Shown: piece after piece, positions 18,187 to 25,816 of the stretch
How positions within the stretch are numbered: the stretch's first letter is position 1
Layout: every line of letters starts with the position of its first letter
Assembly (NCBI RefSeq): GCF_019334805.1
Contig: NZ_CP079822.1
Coordinates: forward strand, 2,219,080-2,283,079
Source of the DNA: Rothia mucilaginosa
GTDB lineage: Bacteria; Actinomycetota; Actinomycetes; Actinomycetales; Micrococcaceae
Direction: 5' to 3'
DNA length: 64,000 nucleotides
Notes under the pieces: model-generated
Told to the model about the DNA's origin: nothing
The model's input: the letters and a program-made list of their open reading frames with translations, nothing else
Database searches by the model: none
Program-made: the position numbers and the translations under genes

Positions 18187-19392
18187 ATGAAAAATTTTAC
18201 TAAAGTTTCGGCTATATCATTAGCGATAATATGTTCATTTTCAAATATCTCATGGGCTGTAGAAGGGGAATTTCAGTCCTACTCTGAGTGCGCAGCAAAA
18301 AACCCAAACTCTGCTCAAGTATGTGAAACAATTTTTGTCAACAAAAGTCCCAACGCTTCATCCGAGAGCACAGTTCGTGCAAATGGTAAAAATTCTTCTG
18401 GAGGAAGTACACATCGTCAAAAACAAGAGTCAGAAGCAATTGAAAAAGCAAAAACCCAAGTCCATGAGTGGGAAAAGAGCCACAACCCCAATGGTTTTGA
18501 TGTCTACTCTTCCAAAAATAACCCCGGTGTCCTTTACTGCGTAACCCCGGGAGGAAAAGTCGGTATCTATAAACACACCAACCTCAGCCCTGAAAGTGAT
18601 GTAGGGTTCAAAGACCGCGGTCTTCCAATGAAGAGCCCCACCAGTGCTAACTGCATCCCCTCAGACATCAAGGCTGTTCAGGACACTAAATCCAAGGCAA
18701 ACGACGGCCCGACCTGGGAGCAAATGATGGCGCAGATCATTGAGGCTGCCCAGTCGCTAGAGCCCGGCAAGCCGACCCTGCACCAGTCCTACAACAACCC
18801 CGCAGGCACCGGCCGAACAGAAGGCGACCCCAACGTGTACAAGGGCGATCAGGTCAACTTCTACGTTGACGATGGCGGCCCCTACCGTCTGGAAGCAGAC
18901 ATGCTCGCCGGACACGTCGAAATTGAGCTCATGCCCTCCTCCTATGTCATCGAGTACGGCAATGGTGATACAGACACCCACTACACCGCGGGCAAACCGG
19001 TCACCACCTACCCGCGTGAGCGTCCGAGGCAGACGGATACCAGCTACGCCTACCAGCGTTCGGGTAACTTCCACGCGTACGCGACCGTGCACTACACGGC
19101 TCGTTTCCGTGTGGACGGTGGCCCGTGGCAGATGATGATGGTGACCCCGCAGGCGACCAGTGACCCGCTGCTGGTGCGTGTGTGGTGGGTTGATGTGGGC
19201 CGCGTGGCTGGTGACTGCAGTTATGACGACACTCGTTGGGGCTGTAAGAACGACCCCACGATGGGTAAGCCGGACAACCCGAACCCCAGGTTGCGTAAGG
19301 CTGATATCCGCACTGGTCAGCGCTGGCACCTGAATGACAATGGTGACGGGGACACGGAGTATTCGTTGCACCGCGACTGGCCCGACATGTAA
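18187..19392 (+). CDS. Secreted protein of unknown function with a PKD-like segment
   Basis: A 401-residue protein with an N-terminal signal peptide (KNFTKVSAISLAIICSF, cleavage likely after SWA). Residues about 215-330 contain YVIEYGNGDTDTHYTAG and a beta-rich run ending YATVHYTARFRVDGG, reminiscent of PKD-type domains on actinobacterial cell surfaces. Two Cys (GDCSYDD, WGCKND) could pair near the C-terminus. The gene starts 7 bp after paralog 1. The first 165 or so codons are AT-rich and the rest GC-rich, a clear internal change in composition near 18,650-18,700. Its pairing with a lipoprotein suggests an envelope partner; its role is unknown. Confidence 0.75.
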   Translation: MKNFTKVSAISLAIICSFSNISWAVEGEFQSYSECAAKNPNSAQVCETIFVNKSPNASSESTVRANGKNSSGGSTHRQKQESEAIEKAKTQVHEWEKSHNPNGFDVYSSKNNPGVLYCVTPGGKVGIYKHTNLSPESDVGFKDRGLPMKSPTSANCIPSDIKAVQDTKSKANDGPTWEQMMAQIIEAAQSLEPGKPTLHQSYNNPAGTGRTEGDPNVYKGDQVNFYVDDGGPYRLEADMLAGHVEIELMPSSYVIEYGNGDTDTHYTAGKPVTTYPRERPRQTDTSYAYQRSGNFHAYATVHYTARFRVDGGPWQMMMVTPQATSDPLLVRVWWVDVGRVAGDCSYDDTRWGCKNDPTMGKPDNPNPRLRKADIRTGQRWHLNDNGDGDTEYSLHRDWPDM

Positions 19393-19411
19393 AGCCCGTG
19401 GGTCTTATGCT

Positions 19412-19477
19412 GAGAAGCCACATGTTCGCCGAGAAGCCACTTCTTTGGTGGCTTTTCGAAACACATGTGGCTTCTCG
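19412..19477. repeat. Family A palindromic element, copy A4 (left arm altered)
   Basis: The left arm reads GAGAAGCCACATGTTCGCCG, where other copies read CACATGTGTTTCGA; the right arm is standard. It begins 20 bp after the stop of the secreted protein gene. Confidence 0.85.
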
Positions 19478-19537
19478 ACTATCGGGGTTCTTCTCTTCGG
19501 TTGGTTAGTCTTCCGGTTTCTAGCCAGCCCCCCCCCT

Positions 19538-19573
19538 ATTCACACATCACACCGATACGAGGAATGTATTTCC
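19538..19573 (+). promoter_or_regulatory. Conserved leader of lipoprotein paralog 2, next to a run of nine C
   Basis: ATTCACAC...CACCGAT, a GAGGAA site and TTCCATGACTTCCGT match the leader of paralog 3 (20404-20452) and partly that of paralog 1. A run of nine C (19528-19536) immediately precedes it. The shared sequence suggests common regulation or gene duplication including the leader. Confidence 0.5.
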
Positions 19574-20311
19574 ATGACTTCCGTTATTTTGAACCGCCGC
19601 ACACTGTTGAGCGGCGGTACCCTTCTGGGTCTTGGTGCCCTGCTTGCGGCATGCGGCCAGCAGGCGGCTAATGAGGCGAGCGCCTCGGCAGCACCGAGCG
19701 AGACCGCCTCCGCCACGCCGAGCGAAATGACTTCCGCTTCAGCTTCTACGGCGGCTTCCGATGCCTCTTCTGCATCAGCTACTCCGAGCCCGGTCATTAC
19801 CCGCGGCTACTCCGGCGGCTCAAAGGCACCTGACGGGGAGTACCGCGGAGCTGACCCTAACGGTCCGGCACAAAACGTTCCGAAACCTGCATCACCTGAG
19901 GACGGATACCGAGAAAAATCCAATGAAGGTCTACGCAAAACACTCAACGCGTGGATTGAATGGAACAACTACGGCGCCCAAACCGGAGACTACAGCCAAG
20001 CACGCAAATTCGTTGATAGCAGCTTTACCGAACTACTAGACTCCTACGAAGGTCTTGAAGCCCTCTACAAGCGAGGCGGCTGGATTATCGCGGGACTTGA
20101 TCACTACATTGCTGACGGGAACCCCTGGATCGAGGGGGAGACTTACTTCTGGAAGGCGTACCGGGAGTGGGGTTACGTTATGTACATTGAACCTAACGGT
20201 GATTGGAAGTCTTACGAGAATGACAGAAAGGATGACGACACGTGGAAGTTCTCGTTCAAGTACACCTCTGAGGGCTGGAAGATTATCGATTTTGAACAAG
20301 TAGATGACTAA
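19574..20311 (+). CDS. DUF6318-like lipoprotein, paralog 2
   Basis: A 245-residue lipoprotein. The ATG at 19574 follows a GAGGAA site and gives the signal NRRTLLSGG...LLAAC, matching paralogs 1 and 3; reading further upstream would run through palindrome A4. The linker is rich in Ala, Ser, Thr and Glu. The mature domain has GYSGGSKAPDGEYR, GPAQNVPKP, NYGAQTGDYS, GGWIIAGLDHYIADGNPW and WKAYREWGYVMYIE. It is probably attached to the outer face of the membrane. Role unknown. Confidence 0.85.
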   Translation: MTSVILNRRTLLSGGTLLGLGALLAACGQQAANEASASAAPSETASATPSEMTSASASTAASDASSASATPSPVITRGYSGGSKAPDGEYRGADPNGPAQNVPKPASPEDGYREKSNEGLRKTLNAWIEWNNYGAQTGDYSQARKFVDSSFTELLDSYEGLEALYKRGGWIIAGLDHYIADGNPWIEGETYFWKAYREWGYVMYIEPNGDWKSYENDRKDDDTWKFSFKYTSEGWKIIDFEQVDD

Positions 20312-20403
20312 ATAGGAAATATAAAGCACTTATTAGTATCGCAAGAATTCTTATTCTTGCTTCGAGAATTTCTCTATCTTCCGCTTTCTAATCAGCATCC
20401 CCC

Positions 20404-20437
20404 ATTCACACCACACCGATAGAAGGAATCTACTTCC
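20404..20437 (+). promoter_or_regulatory. Conserved leader of lipoprotein paralog 3
   Basis: ATTCACAC, CACACCGAT and GAAGGAATCTACTTCC match the leader of paralog 2. The sequence just upstream (TTCCGCTTTCTAATCAGC) is also shared with it. Confidence 0.5.
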
Positions 20438-21148
20438 ATGACTTCCGTTTTTCTTACTCGTCGAGCGTTGTTGAACGGCGGTGCACTCCTGGGCATGAGC
20501 ACCCTGCTTGCGGCCTGCAGTCAGCAGGCTAATAACGAGGCGGCAGCCACCGCCTCAGCAGCGCCGAGCGAAACGGCTTCGGCGTCTGTAGCGGTGTCGG
20601 AGTCGCCTTCGGCAAGCGCTACCCCGTCTACTGTCCGAGGCTACTCGGGCGGATCAAAAGCACCCGATGGCGAGTACCGCCCTGCTGATAAATACGGTCC
20701 AGCACAGAATGTACCGAAACCCAATGCTCCGGAAGACGGCTACAACGAAAAGTCTCTAGAGGGCATGCGTAAGACGATGGATGCCTGGATTTTGTGGGGT
20801 AATTACGGTACTCAAACTGGCGATTACTCGATGGCTTTCAAGTTCATGTCCCCTACTTTTGAAGACGAACGTAAGGCCTATACAGGCGTCGAGGAACTTT
20901 ACAAAAGCGGCGGATGGGTCATTGGCGGTATAAACCATTATCTTGCTGACGGTAACCCCTGGTCAGAAGACGGTGAAACCTATTTCTGGAAGGCGTACCG
21001 CGAATGGGATTACGAGACTTATGTTGAATCTGACGGTAGCTGGCGCAAATGGAGTAATGACGATAAAACCGATGACACCTTTAGATTTGAGCTGAAGCAC
21101 AACGGGCAGAAATGGGAAATTATGAATTATGAGCCCGTTGATGACTAG
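20438..21148 (+). CDS. DUF6318-like lipoprotein, paralog 3
   Basis: A 236-residue lipoprotein with the signal TRRALLNGG and lipobox LLAAC. The linker is followed by the same GYSGGSKAPDGEYR and GPAQNVPKP block. The domain contains NYGTQTGDYS, GGWVIGGINHYLADGNPW and FWKAYREWDYETYVE. It is closest to paralogs 1 and 2, so the three form a small tandem family. It is convergent with the DUF349 gene, with palindrome A5 in between. Confidence 0.85.
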   Translation: MTSVFLTRRALLNGGALLGMSTLLAACSQQANNEAAATASAAPSETASASVAVSESPSASATPSTVRGYSGGSKAPDGEYRPADKYGPAQNVPKPNAPEDGYNEKSLEGMRKTMDAWILWGNYGTQTGDYSMAFKFMSPTFEDERKAYTGVEELYKSGGWVIGGINHYLADGNPWSEDGETYFWKAYREWDYETYVESDGSWRKWSNDDKTDDTFRFELKHNGQKWEIMNYEPVDD

Positions 21149-21226
21149 TCCCTCCAGCCGATCCTAAAAGTCCGCACCCCGCAGATATCCCGCATCCCAT
21201 AGACAATCCGCATCCTGCAGACATGC

Positions 21227-21291
21227 AGAAGCCACATGTGTTTCGAGAAGCCACGATAATGGTGGCTTTTCGAAACACATGTGGCTTCTCG
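21227..21291. repeat. Family A palindromic element, copy A5, between convergent genes
   Basis: A 65-bp palindrome with an altered loop (GATAATG in place of TTCTTTG) but conserved stems. It lies between the stops of lipoprotein paralog 3 and the DUF349 gene, a fitting place for a two-way terminator. Confidence 0.9.
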
Positions 21292-21329
21292 GCGTTAATT
21301 AGACCGTTATTTAGACCGTCGGCTAGACC

Positions 21330-22598
21330 CTAGTTGCCGAAGCCCTGCAGGGTTGCTGCCCAGGCGCGGCGCGCCTCCAGAGCTTCCTTAGCCTTGGCGA
21401 TCTTCTTGGAGTCGCCGCCCTTTTCAGCTGCTGAGAGCTCTGCTTCCAGCTCTGCGAGGGAGTCCTCAATCTGTGCGAGCAGGGAGTTCGCGCGGGCTGC
21501 CTTGGCGGGGTCGTTGCGCTTCCACTTTGCCTCTTCGGCGCCGTTGATTTCGTCCTGAATACGGCGCAGTTCGCCGTCGACGCGGCGCAGGTCGTTGCGG
21601 GGTACGCGGCCTGCCGCATCCCAACGGTCCAGAATCTTCTCGAAGGCAGCCTTCGCGCCCTCAATGTCCTCGACGGGCAGGAGTGCGCGTGCTTCTTCGA
21701 GCAGCGCTTCCTTGACCTTGAGGTTTTCGGCGTAGACTGCGTCCTGCGCTGCTTCGGCTTCGTTGCGGGCGTTGAAGAACACGTCCTGTGCCGCGCGGAA
21801 GCGTGCCCACAGCTTGTCGTCTTCGCGACGGTGGCCGCGGGGTACCTGCTTCCAGGCGCGCATCAGGTCGCCGTATGCGCGGGAAGTCTCAGACCAGTCA
21901 GTGGAGGTAGACAGCTCTTCCGCACGTGCAATCAGCTCTTCCTTGGCGCGCTTGATGCGTGCGTTGCGGTCGTCGAGCTGCGAGAAGTGTGCGCGGCGGT
22001 TGCGGTCGAAGGTGGTGCGGGCTGCGCGGAAACGCTTCCACAGCTCGTCCTCTACGCTCTTTGCCAGGTGAATTTCGCGCTGTGCCTTCTTCCACGCTTC
22101 GAACAGTTCGTTCATGCGGGAGTGGGAGTTCTTCCAGTGAATCTGGTCGGGGTCCTGGCCAGCAATCTGCTCGGCTTCGGCAACGATTTCTTCACGGACG
22201 GCGAGGGCGCGTTCACGGTTTTCGATGCGTGCCTGCTGCTGCTTCTCGCCGAGTTCAGCGATCTGCTCTGCGAGGGAGATGAGGCGCTTCTGCAGGCCGG
22301 AGTAGTCACCGACCATGTTGCGCACACCAATCTGCGCACCGATGGAGGTGATGCCCTTCTGCAGGTCTGCGGCGGGGGCGTTGTTGGCGAGGCGGGATTC
22401 GAGCAGGGCAACCTGCGCCTCGACGTTTTCAAACTTGCGGGCGAAGTAGCTGAGCGCTTCTTCTTCGGAGGCGCCGGGCAGCTGGCCTACGGCGTATTCT
22501 TCGCCGTCGACAATGACGAAGACGTGGCCGTCCTCGGAGACGCGGCCGTACTGGCGTGCCTTTTCGAGGTTTACAGTGTCGTCGGGTTTGGTAGTCAC
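21330..22598 (-). CDS. DUF349 domain protein
   Basis: A 422-residue helical protein carrying several DUF349 repeats, each with a pattern like ELWKRFRAARTTFDRNRRAHF and KLWARFRAAQDVFF. The N-terminus (TVNLEKARQYGRVSEDGHVF) is typical of the actinobacterial members. The GTG at 22598 is preferred because GAAAGAG lies 8 bp upstream; an earlier ATG would add a poorly conserved His/Pro-rich leader. The protein is probably cytoplasmic and coiled-coil rich. The biochemical role of DUF349 proteins is not settled. The C-terminal region (SLAELEAELSAAEKGGDSKK) is a likely coiled coil. Confidence 0.88.
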   Translation of the reverse strand: MTTKPDDTVNLEKARQYGRVSEDGHVFVIVDGEEYAVGQLPGASEEEALSYFARKFENVEAQVALLESRLANNAPAADLQKGITSIGAQIGVRNMVGDYSGLQKRLISLAEQIAELGEKQQQARIENRERALAVREEIVAEAEQIAGQDPDQIHWKNSHSRMNELFEAWKKAQREIHLAKSVEDELWKRFRAARTTFDRNRRAHFSQLDDRNARIKRAKEELIARAEELSTSTDWSETSRAYGDLMRAWKQVPRGHRREDDKLWARFRAAQDVFFNARNEAEAAQDAVYAENLKVKEALLEEARALLPVEDIEGAKAAFEKILDRWDAAGRVPRNDLRRVDGELRRIQDEINGAEEAKWKRNDPAKAARANSLLAQIEDSLAELEAELSAAEKGGDSKKIAKAKEALEARRAWAATLQGFGN

Positions 22599-22900
22599 CG
22601 CTATAACTCTTTCACTCGGGGGTGCTGGGGGTGGGGCGCCTTTGCGCTGTTCCCCGTGGTGGGCACCCGTTTGGGTGTGCGTGTGCACCTCCTAAGCATA
22701 GCCTCTGCGGGGTGTGTGTGAGTAGTGTCTGGTCGTGTTGTGTTGTGGGCGAACCTGCCGGCTACGGGTTTGCGTGGGTTTGTGTCGGGTGAGCTGGGGG
22801 AGCGGGTGCTGTGCTGGGGTGGGTGTTGGTATGATGGGTAGATATGCCCGGAGGTGTTCCGGGGTTTTGTTGTCGAGTTCTTTGTCAAGGAGTATCGCGT

Positions 22901-24262
22901 ATGGCTCGCAAGGCTTCGCTGTCTGGTTTTCCCGAGTATCTTCCGGCTGAGCGGTTGGTTGAGAATCATGTTCTGGACACTTTGCGTGAGACTTTTGAGT
23001 TGCACGGTTTCTCCCCGATTGAGACTCGTTCGGTAGAGACTATTGAGCAGCTGCTGCGCAAGGGTGAGATTGACAAGGAAGTTTACGCAATTTCTCGCCT
23101 GCAGGAGGATGAGGCTGCTAAGGCTAAGGAAAAGCTGGCTCTGCATTTTGACCTGACTGTGCCCTTTGCCCGTTATGTGGTGGAGAACGCCGGTTACCTG
23201 AATTTCCCGTTCTCGCGTTACCAGATTCAGAAGGTGTGGCGTGGTGAGCGTCCGCAGGAGGGTCGTGCCCGCGAGTTCACTCAGGCTGATATTGACGTGG
23301 TTGGCGACGGCGAGCTGCCGTTCCGTTACGACGTGACCTTGGCGCTGGTTGTTGTTGATGCGCTGTCGAAGCTACCGATTCCTGAGTTCAAGCTACGTGT
23401 GAATAACCGCAAGCTGGCTGAGGGTTTCTACCTGGGCTTGGGTTTGACTGATACTGCGGCTGTTCTGCGTTCTATTGACAAGCTGGAGAAGATCGGTGCT
23501 GAGCGTGTGGCTGAGGAGTTGCAGGCTGAGGCTGGTGCGAGCGCGGATGCTGCCACTGCCGCCTTGGAGCTGGCGCAGATCCGCACTGAGGATGCTTCTT
23601 TCGTGGAGCAGGTGCGTGCGCTTGCCGCTAAGTATTCGGTGGAGCACGAGCTGCTGGATCAGGGTCTGGCTGAGCTGGCTGAGGTCATTAAGGAGGCGTC
23701 CCGCCGTGCGCCGGGTAAGGTGCTGGCTGACCTGTCGATTGCTCGCGGCCTGGACTACTACACCGGCACCGTGTACGAGACTGTGCTGGTCGGTCACGAG
23801 TCGCTGGGTTCGATCTGTTCGGGTGGCCGTTATGAGTCGCTGGCTTCTAATGGTAAGAAGACGTACCCGGGTGTTGGCCTGTCGATTGGTGTGACTCGTG
23901 TGGTGGCTCGTATCCTGTCGCAGGGTTTTGCGCAGGCGAGCCGTAAGGTGCCTTCGGCTGTGTTTGTTGCCCTGACTAATGATGAGGGCTGGTCCGCCGC
24001 GAATGATGTTGCGGATGCACTGCGCGCCCGCGGTATCGCCTGTGAGGTGTCTGCGAATGCGGCGAAGTTCGGTAAGCAGATTAAGTACGCTGAGAAGCGC
24101 GGCATTCCGTTCGTCTGGTTCATTTCGTCGGATGAGTCGGGCGCCCCGGTTCACGAGGTGAAGGATATCCGTTCGGGTGAGCAGGTTGCCGCCGATCCGG
24201 CTTCGTGGATGCCGCCGGCTGAGGACCTGCACGTTCAGATTGTGCGTGCTGAGGGCCTGTAA
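22901..24262 (+). CDS. hisS: Histidyl-tRNA synthetase
   Basis: A 453-residue class II aminoacyl-tRNA synthetase that charges tRNA-His. AAGGAG lies 8 bp before the ATG at 22901, and an earlier in-frame start at 22844 lacks this support. HisRS signatures are visible: ARGLDYYTGTVYET (near 280-292) and GGRYESL near 307, with the anticodon-binding domain at the C-terminus (VPSAVFVALTNDEGW). The length is slightly above the usual 420-430 residues, as seen in some Actinobacteria. It is followed by a strong terminator. Confidence 0.94.
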   Translation: MARKASLSGFPEYLPAERLVENHVLDTLRETFELHGFSPIETRSVETIEQLLRKGEIDKEVYAISRLQEDEAAKAKEKLALHFDLTVPFARYVVENAGYLNFPFSRYQIQKVWRGERPQEGRAREFTQADIDVVGDGELPFRYDVTLALVVVDALSKLPIPEFKLRVNNRKLAEGFYLGLGLTDTAAVLRSIDKLEKIGAERVAEELQAEAGASADAATAALELAQIRTEDASFVEQVRALAAKYSVEHELLDQGLAELAEVIKEASRRAPGKVLADLSIARGLDYYTGTVYETVLVGHESLGSICSGGRYESLASNGKKTYPGVGLSIGVTRVVARILSQGFAQASRKVPSAVFVALTNDEGWSAANDVADALRARGIACEVSANAAKFGKQIKYAEKRGIPFVWFISSDESGAPVHEVKDIRSGEQVAADPASWMPPAEDLHVQIVRAEGL

Positions 24263-24362
24263 ATAGATCGGTAGAGAGTAGCGGCCTGTAGCACCTGTGG
24301 TGTTTGGCCGCTGTAATATCTGGCTGCTATAGGCCTACATATGGGCCCGCATATGGATGTGT

Positions 24363-24408
24363 ACCCGCCTGGCGGGGAGGATTGACCTCCCTGCCGGGCG
24401 GGTCTTTT
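24363..24408 (+). terminator. Rho-independent terminator of hisS
   Basis: An 18-bp stem (ACCCGCCTGGCGGGGAGG with CCTCCCTGCCGGGCGGGT, two G-T pairs), a five-base ATTGA loop and a CTTTT tail. Confidence 0.85.
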
Positions 24409-24442
24409 GTTGTGCTTTGGGTTCTTGATTTTGGCTGTGTGG

Positions 24443-24514
24443 ATTTGTGCCATGGGTTAGTGTCTTTTGCCATGGTTTTTAACTACGACAGAAGACACTA
24501 ACCTATGGCACAAA
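24443..24514. repeat. Family B palindromic element, copy B4
   Basis: Arms TTTGTGCCATGGGTTAGTG and CACTAACCTATGGCACAAA, inner TCTTTTG/AGAAGA, and the centre CCATGGTTTTTAACTACGAC. The centre and right arm are identical to copy B5, 1.1 kb downstream. Confidence 0.85.
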
Positions 24515-24537
24515 AATTCTGAGATACAACCTAAACC

Positions 24538-24581
24538 TGTGGATAGTGGATATTTCCCTCAAAACAGCGAAGTTATCCACA
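24538..24581. promoter_or_regulatory. Inverted pair of DnaA-box-like sites
   Basis: TTATCCACA at 24573-24581 is a perfect match to the DnaA-box consensus. TGTGGATAG at 24538-24546 is a one-mismatch site on the other strand. Function is inferred from the match only. Confidence 0.4.
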
Positions 24582-24631
24582 GATTTCACGAACAGGCCCC
24601 ACAACTTCGCAGAGACTGTCAGGATAAAGCC

Positions 24632-25579
24632 ATGAATACCGCAAATATCCTGAACCCCCGAACCCCAGCCGTGCAAGTCCCAATCACACGTGCAGCCGAG
24701 CTGTACCCTCTCGTGCTGACCCCTCGCATCCTCAACTCACGAGGTATTGGAGCCCGGCATATCCGTGCGATGGTAGCGGCAGGAACGTTACAACGTATTC
24801 AGCGAGGAGCCTATATTTACACCCGCGATGCTCAGGCGCTCACTCCCGATGAGCGGCTCGCGGTACGGTGCATTGCTGCCTACCTCATGGGTCTTCAGGG
24901 GGTTTTCTCGCACACATCAGCAGCTGCACTCTGGGGGCTAGATATACTCAATGCGCCCTCAATCGTGCATGTGTACAGTACCGCCACTAGCCCATCCGAT
25001 AGGGGGCGCATCTGCAGGCACAGGCGAGGTTTTGACCCTAATGCAGTGACCGCAATACCTGGTACACCCGTCATGGCGACAACGGTAGCTCGCACGTTGC
25101 AGGATTGCGCTCGCAGCATGCCCTTTCGGGAGGCAGTAGTCCTCGCTGACTCCATCATGCGGCGGGGGCTAATGGAACCCCGCGAGGTAACCGAGACTCT
25201 GCTAAACCTCACGGGGTACGGCAGTTCCGCAGGGCCCCTCCTTGCGCAGGCGGTGGACGCATCCAGCGAGTCGGCTGGTGAAAGCCTCACCCGGTGCCTA
25301 CTCATGGAACATGAGTTACCTACCCCCATGACGCAGTACCCGATTTCGTGCGAGGGTCGCAACTATCGGGTGGACTTCGCCTGGCCCGAGGCGCGGGTTA
25401 TTCTCGAGTTTGACGGCGAACAGAAATACGTGAATCACCCCGGCAGGGACCGCTCCGAGGCAGCCCGCGACCGTGCACTGACCCGCGCCGGGTGGACGGT
25501 CGTGCACCTAACCTGGGCTGATATTTTTCAGAAAGAGCGGGAAGTTATTGCCCATCTTCGGGGACTGCTCATGCGATAA
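24632..25579 (+). CDS. AbiEi-like N-terminal domain fused to DUF559/Vsr-like endonuclease domain
   Basis: A 315-residue protein. The N-terminal part (RGIGARHIRAMVAAGTLQRIQRGAYI) resembles the winged-helix domain of AbiEi antitoxins. The C-terminal part (YRVDFAWPEARVILEFDGEQKY, then RDRALTRAGWTVVHLTWAD) has the D...E-x-D pattern and layout of DUF559/Vsr-type nucleases. The ATG at 24632 follows an AGGA site; an upstream extension would run into palindrome B4 and is unlikely. No partner such as AbiEii is adjacent. Such proteins are common in Actinobacteria and may be regulators or nucleases. It sits alone between hisS and aspS, flanked by B4 and B5, which suggests insertion. Confidence 0.8.
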   Translation: MNTANILNPRTPAVQVPITRAAELYPLVLTPRILNSRGIGARHIRAMVAAGTLQRIQRGAYIYTRDAQALTPDERLAVRCIAAYLMGLQGVFSHTSAAALWGLDILNAPSIVHVYSTATSPSDRGRICRHRRGFDPNAVTAIPGTPVMATTVARTLQDCARSMPFREAVVLADSIMRRGLMEPREVTETLLNLTGYGSSAGPLLAQAVDASSESAGESLTRCLLMEHELPTPMTQYPISCEGRNYRVDFAWPEARVILEFDGEQKYVNHPGRDRSEAARDRALTRAGWTVVHLTWADIFQKEREVIAHLRGLLMR

Positions 25580-25593
25580 GGCTAAGACTACAA

Positions 25594-25665
25594 ATTTCGA
25601 CCATAGGTTAGTGTCTTCTGCCATGGTTTTTAACTACGACAGAAGACACTAACCTATGGCACAAA
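25594..25665. repeat. Family B palindromic element, copy B5
   Basis: The left arm TTTCGACCATAGGTTAGTG and right arm CACTAACCTATGGCACAAA surround TCTTCTGCCATGG and TTTTTAACTACGAC. It begins 15 bp after the stop of the AbiEi/DUF559 gene, in the same orientation as B4. Confidence 0.85.
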
Positions 25666-25816
25666 CCCGCGTCCTGCCTCCGCACCCTATTTTCTGCCCC
25701 TGACTTGCCCGGAGGGGATACAATATATGAGGCGCACGCAGTGTGCGCATATCATCAACCGCGTGTACCCGGCTACTGTCTATAGTCGTGAGGTGCCCGC
25801 TATGAAAGGAATGTCT

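Larger units (their letters stand above)
24263..24631. other. 369-bp gap between hisS and the AbiEi/DUF559 gene
   Basis: It contains the hisS terminator (24363), family B palindrome B4 (24443) and a pair of inverted DnaA-box-like sites (24538 and 24573). No further gene is seen. Confidence 0.7.

Noticed and set aside
2438..21291. Repeated palindromes as a possible CRISPR array
   Set aside because: Copies are kilobases apart, not separated by regular spacers, and no cas gene is present.
24467..24631. Upstream extension of the AbiEi/DUF559 frame
   Set aside because: It would start inside palindrome B4 and lacks domain-like sequence; the ATG at 24632 has a better context.
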